The notes under the pieces: generated by a model | Told to the model about the DNA's origin: nothing | The model's input: the letters and a program-made list of their open reading frames with translations, nothing else | Database searches by the model: none | Part shown: piece by piece, positions 6,145-7,136 of the stretch | Layout: the number at the start of each line of letters is the position of its first letter | Position numbering within the stretch: the stretch's first letter is position 1 | DNA from: Planctomycetota bacterium | GTDB taxonomy: Bacteria; Planctomycetota; UBA8108; UBA1146; JAJFFE01 | DNA length: 7,136 nucleotides | Assembly: GCA_020425835.1 (NCBI GenBank) | Contig: JAGQRC010000174.1 | Span: forward strand, 1 to 7,136 | Reading direction: 5' to 3' | Made by a program: the position numbers and the translations under genes

Positions 6145-7136
6145 ATGCCTTTCGAAAGGTTCTTCATGCTCACCGGGTGCTCGATTCTCATCAGCGCGGT
6201 CGTCAGCCTGTTTCCCGCTGACGCGCGTCCTCTCCCCGACGCGGTGCCTCTGCTCGACGCGATGCTTCTCCTCGACGCGGATCCCAAACACCCCATGGAC
6301 TACGCCAAGGAGGGGGACTTCTACAACGCGCTCCGGCTCGCGCGAGAGCTCGCCAAGGAGAACCCCGAGGATGCAGACGCGTTCGGATTCCTCGGGGAGA
6401 TCGAGTACGAGATGACGCATCTCGAGGACAGCCGTGAAGCGCTCGAGAAGGCGATCGAGCTGGCCCCCGACCGATGGGGCGCACGCGGAGCGTTGACCCT
6501 CTCGCGGATCGACTTCCTCGAGGGGGACGACGAGGCCGTGCGGAAGTCACTGGCCAAGGTCGATGACGAAGCGTGGGTCAAGGCGACGCTGCCGCAGCTG
6601 ATGAGTCCTCCGGAGATGGAGGTGAAGCGCACCCGCAACTACATCGTCTACGCCGATCCCGGAATGGTCGCCAAGGGCGGGCTCGATGCCGCGGCGCAGG
6701 TGATGGAGATCGTCCACAAGTCCTATACGAAGGTCATCCCCTTCAAGACCGACAAGACGATCAGTCGTGTCTACGTGCTCAGCACCAACGAGAAGTACGC
6801 CGCCTTCAACACCGCGGTCACCGGGGACGCCGCCGAGAACACGCTCGGATACTTCGCGCCCTCCCTGCGGATCCTGGTCATCAATGCCGATCCTCGGGAC
6901 TACAAGGAGATCTACGGCGGGATCACCGCCGACTCCATGGACACGATGTTCCACGAGGGCTTCCACCAGTTCGCCCGCTTGCACGCGCCGGACATCCACG
7001 TCTGGTTCAACGAGGGCATGGCGGAGTACTTCGGGATCGGCGGCAAGATCACCCGCAAGTCGCTCACCTACGGGAACGTGCCCACCAAGCACCCCAGCCG
7101 CCTCGACAACATTCGCTGGTCGATCCAGGGCGAGCA
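6145..7136 (+). CDS. Secreted TPR and DUF1570-type zinc metallopeptidase (3' partial)
   Basis: The frame is open from ATG 6145 to the window edge with no stop, so only the first 330 or so residues are seen. A hydrophobic N-terminus (about residues 6-23) ending PADA suggests a Sec signal peptide. Next comes a short repeated segment (residues 26-47), then tetratricopeptide-like helices at about 52-130 (for example EDSREALEKAIELAPD). From about residue 160 (RTRNYIVYADPG) a DUF1570-like peptidase domain follows, with the zinc motif HEGFHQ at 270-275 and WFNEGMAEYF at 287-296. His270 and His274 are expected zinc ligands, Glu271 the catalytic residue, and Glu290, by analogy with WLNEG of M1 peptidases, the likely third ligand. 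The substrate is unknown. An in-frame ATG at 6166 has a better ribosome binding site but gives a signal peptide without a basic residue; 6145 includes Arg5. The gene is divergent from the beta-barrel gene. Confidence 0.85.
   Translation, partial: MPFERFFMLTGCSILISAVVSLFPADARPLPDAVPLLDAMLLLDADPKHPMDYAKEGDFYNALRLARELAKENPEDADAFGFLGEIEYEMTHLEDSREALEKAIELAPDRWGARGALTLSRIDFLEGDDEAVRKSLAKVDDEAWVKATLPQLMSPPEMEVKRTRNYIVYADPGMVAKGGLDAAAQVMEIVHKSYTKVIPFKTDKTISRVYVLSTNEKYAAFNTAVTGDAAENTLGYFAPSLRILVINADPRDYKEIYGGITADSMDTMFHEGFHQFARLHAPDIHVWFNEGMAEYFGIGGKITRKSLTYGNVPTKHPSRLDNIRWSIQGE
6154..6159 (+). promoter_or_regulatory. Ribosome binding site candidate for the alternative metallopeptidase start
   Basis: GAAAGG lies 6 bases before the in-frame ATG at 6166, while the ATG at 6145 has no clear site upstream. 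This favours 6166 by ribosome binding and conflicts with the signal-peptide argument for 6145. Confidence 0.35.
6220..6285 (+). repeat. 18-bp tandem repeat, three full units plus a partial one, in the metallopeptidase gene
   Basis: Units start with GACGCG at 6220, 6238, 6256 and 6274; the first three are 18 bases long and the last continues for only about 12 bases before diverging. The units encode DARPLP, DAVPLL and DAMLLL, then DADP. The length is a multiple of three, so unit loss or gain would keep the frame. The repeat sits between the signal peptide and the TPR region. Confidence 0.75.

Noticed and set aside
6166..6180. LTGC near the metallopeptidase N-terminus as a lipoprotein box
   Set aside because: The sequence fits the lipobox, but only 8 (or 1) residues precede it and the hydrophobic stretch comes after the Cys, so a Sec signal cleaved after PADA is more likely.
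5648..6415. A 255-codon plus-strand open frame across the barrel gene start and into the metallopeptidase
   Set aside because: It overlaps two supported genes in the wrong frame and its product is Arg/Ser-rich noise.
1..7136. CRISPR array, tRNA, rRNA, insertion sequence or known defence system
   Set aside because: No regularly spaced repeats, no clover-leaf or conserved rRNA stretches, no transposase and no defence-associated domains were seen; the window is almost fully covered by five genes.

Overview
The window reads as a high-GC (roughly two-thirds G+C by eye) chromosomal segment from a Gram-negative bacterium. Codons end mostly in G or C, start codons are ATG and GTG with GGAG/GAGGAG-type ribosome binding sites, and an outer-membrane beta-barrel protein with a signal peptide and a C-terminal phenylalanine implies an outer membrane. 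The family mix (DUF58/TgpA cluster, RMD1/DUF155, solitary autotransporter-like barrel, DUF1570 metallopeptidase) would suit a deltaproteobacterial/Myxococcota-type or Planctomycetota lineage, but the sequence alone does not settle this. I see no rRNA, tRNA, CRISPR array, insertion sequence or phage gene.

Layout. (1) Positions 1-3983, plus strand: the 3' part of a DUF58 protein gene, overlapping by 4 bases (GTGA) a large TgpA-like membrane transglutaminase gene of 934 codons. This is the downstream half of the widespread MoxR ATPase-DUF58-TgpA cluster; the MoxR gene would be expected just upstream of the window. (2) Positions 3984-4125: a 142-base gap with a 14-bp perfect palindrome just before it and a small hairpin over the next gene's ribosome binding site. 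(3) Positions 4126-4932, plus strand: an RMD1/DUF155 (YagE) family protein with one C-terminal membrane segment. (4) Positions 4933-4990: a short convergent gap with a purine-rich tract and a weak hairpin. (5) Positions 4991-6031, minus strand: a solitary autotransporter-like outer-membrane beta-barrel protein. (6) Positions 6032-6144: a 113-base divergent promoter region. (7) Positions 6145 to the window end, plus strand: a secreted TPR plus DUF1570 zinc metallopeptidase gene that is still open at the edge and carries an 18-bp tandem repeat just after its signal peptide.

How the genes relate. DUF58 and TgpA are almost certainly co-transcribed and translationally coupled; they act at the inner membrane, with the transglutaminase-like core on the periplasmic side. 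The DUF155 gene may be a distal member of that operon or have its own promoter. The barrel and the metallopeptidase form a divergent pair of envelope proteins that could share a control region. I found no clear sign of a wholly new system. The most unusual items are the enlarged TgpA with a roughly 165-residue disordered linker, the TgpA-DUF155 adjacency, the tandem repeat in the peptidase gene, and a strong over-representation of CGATCG in the first 4.8 kb.
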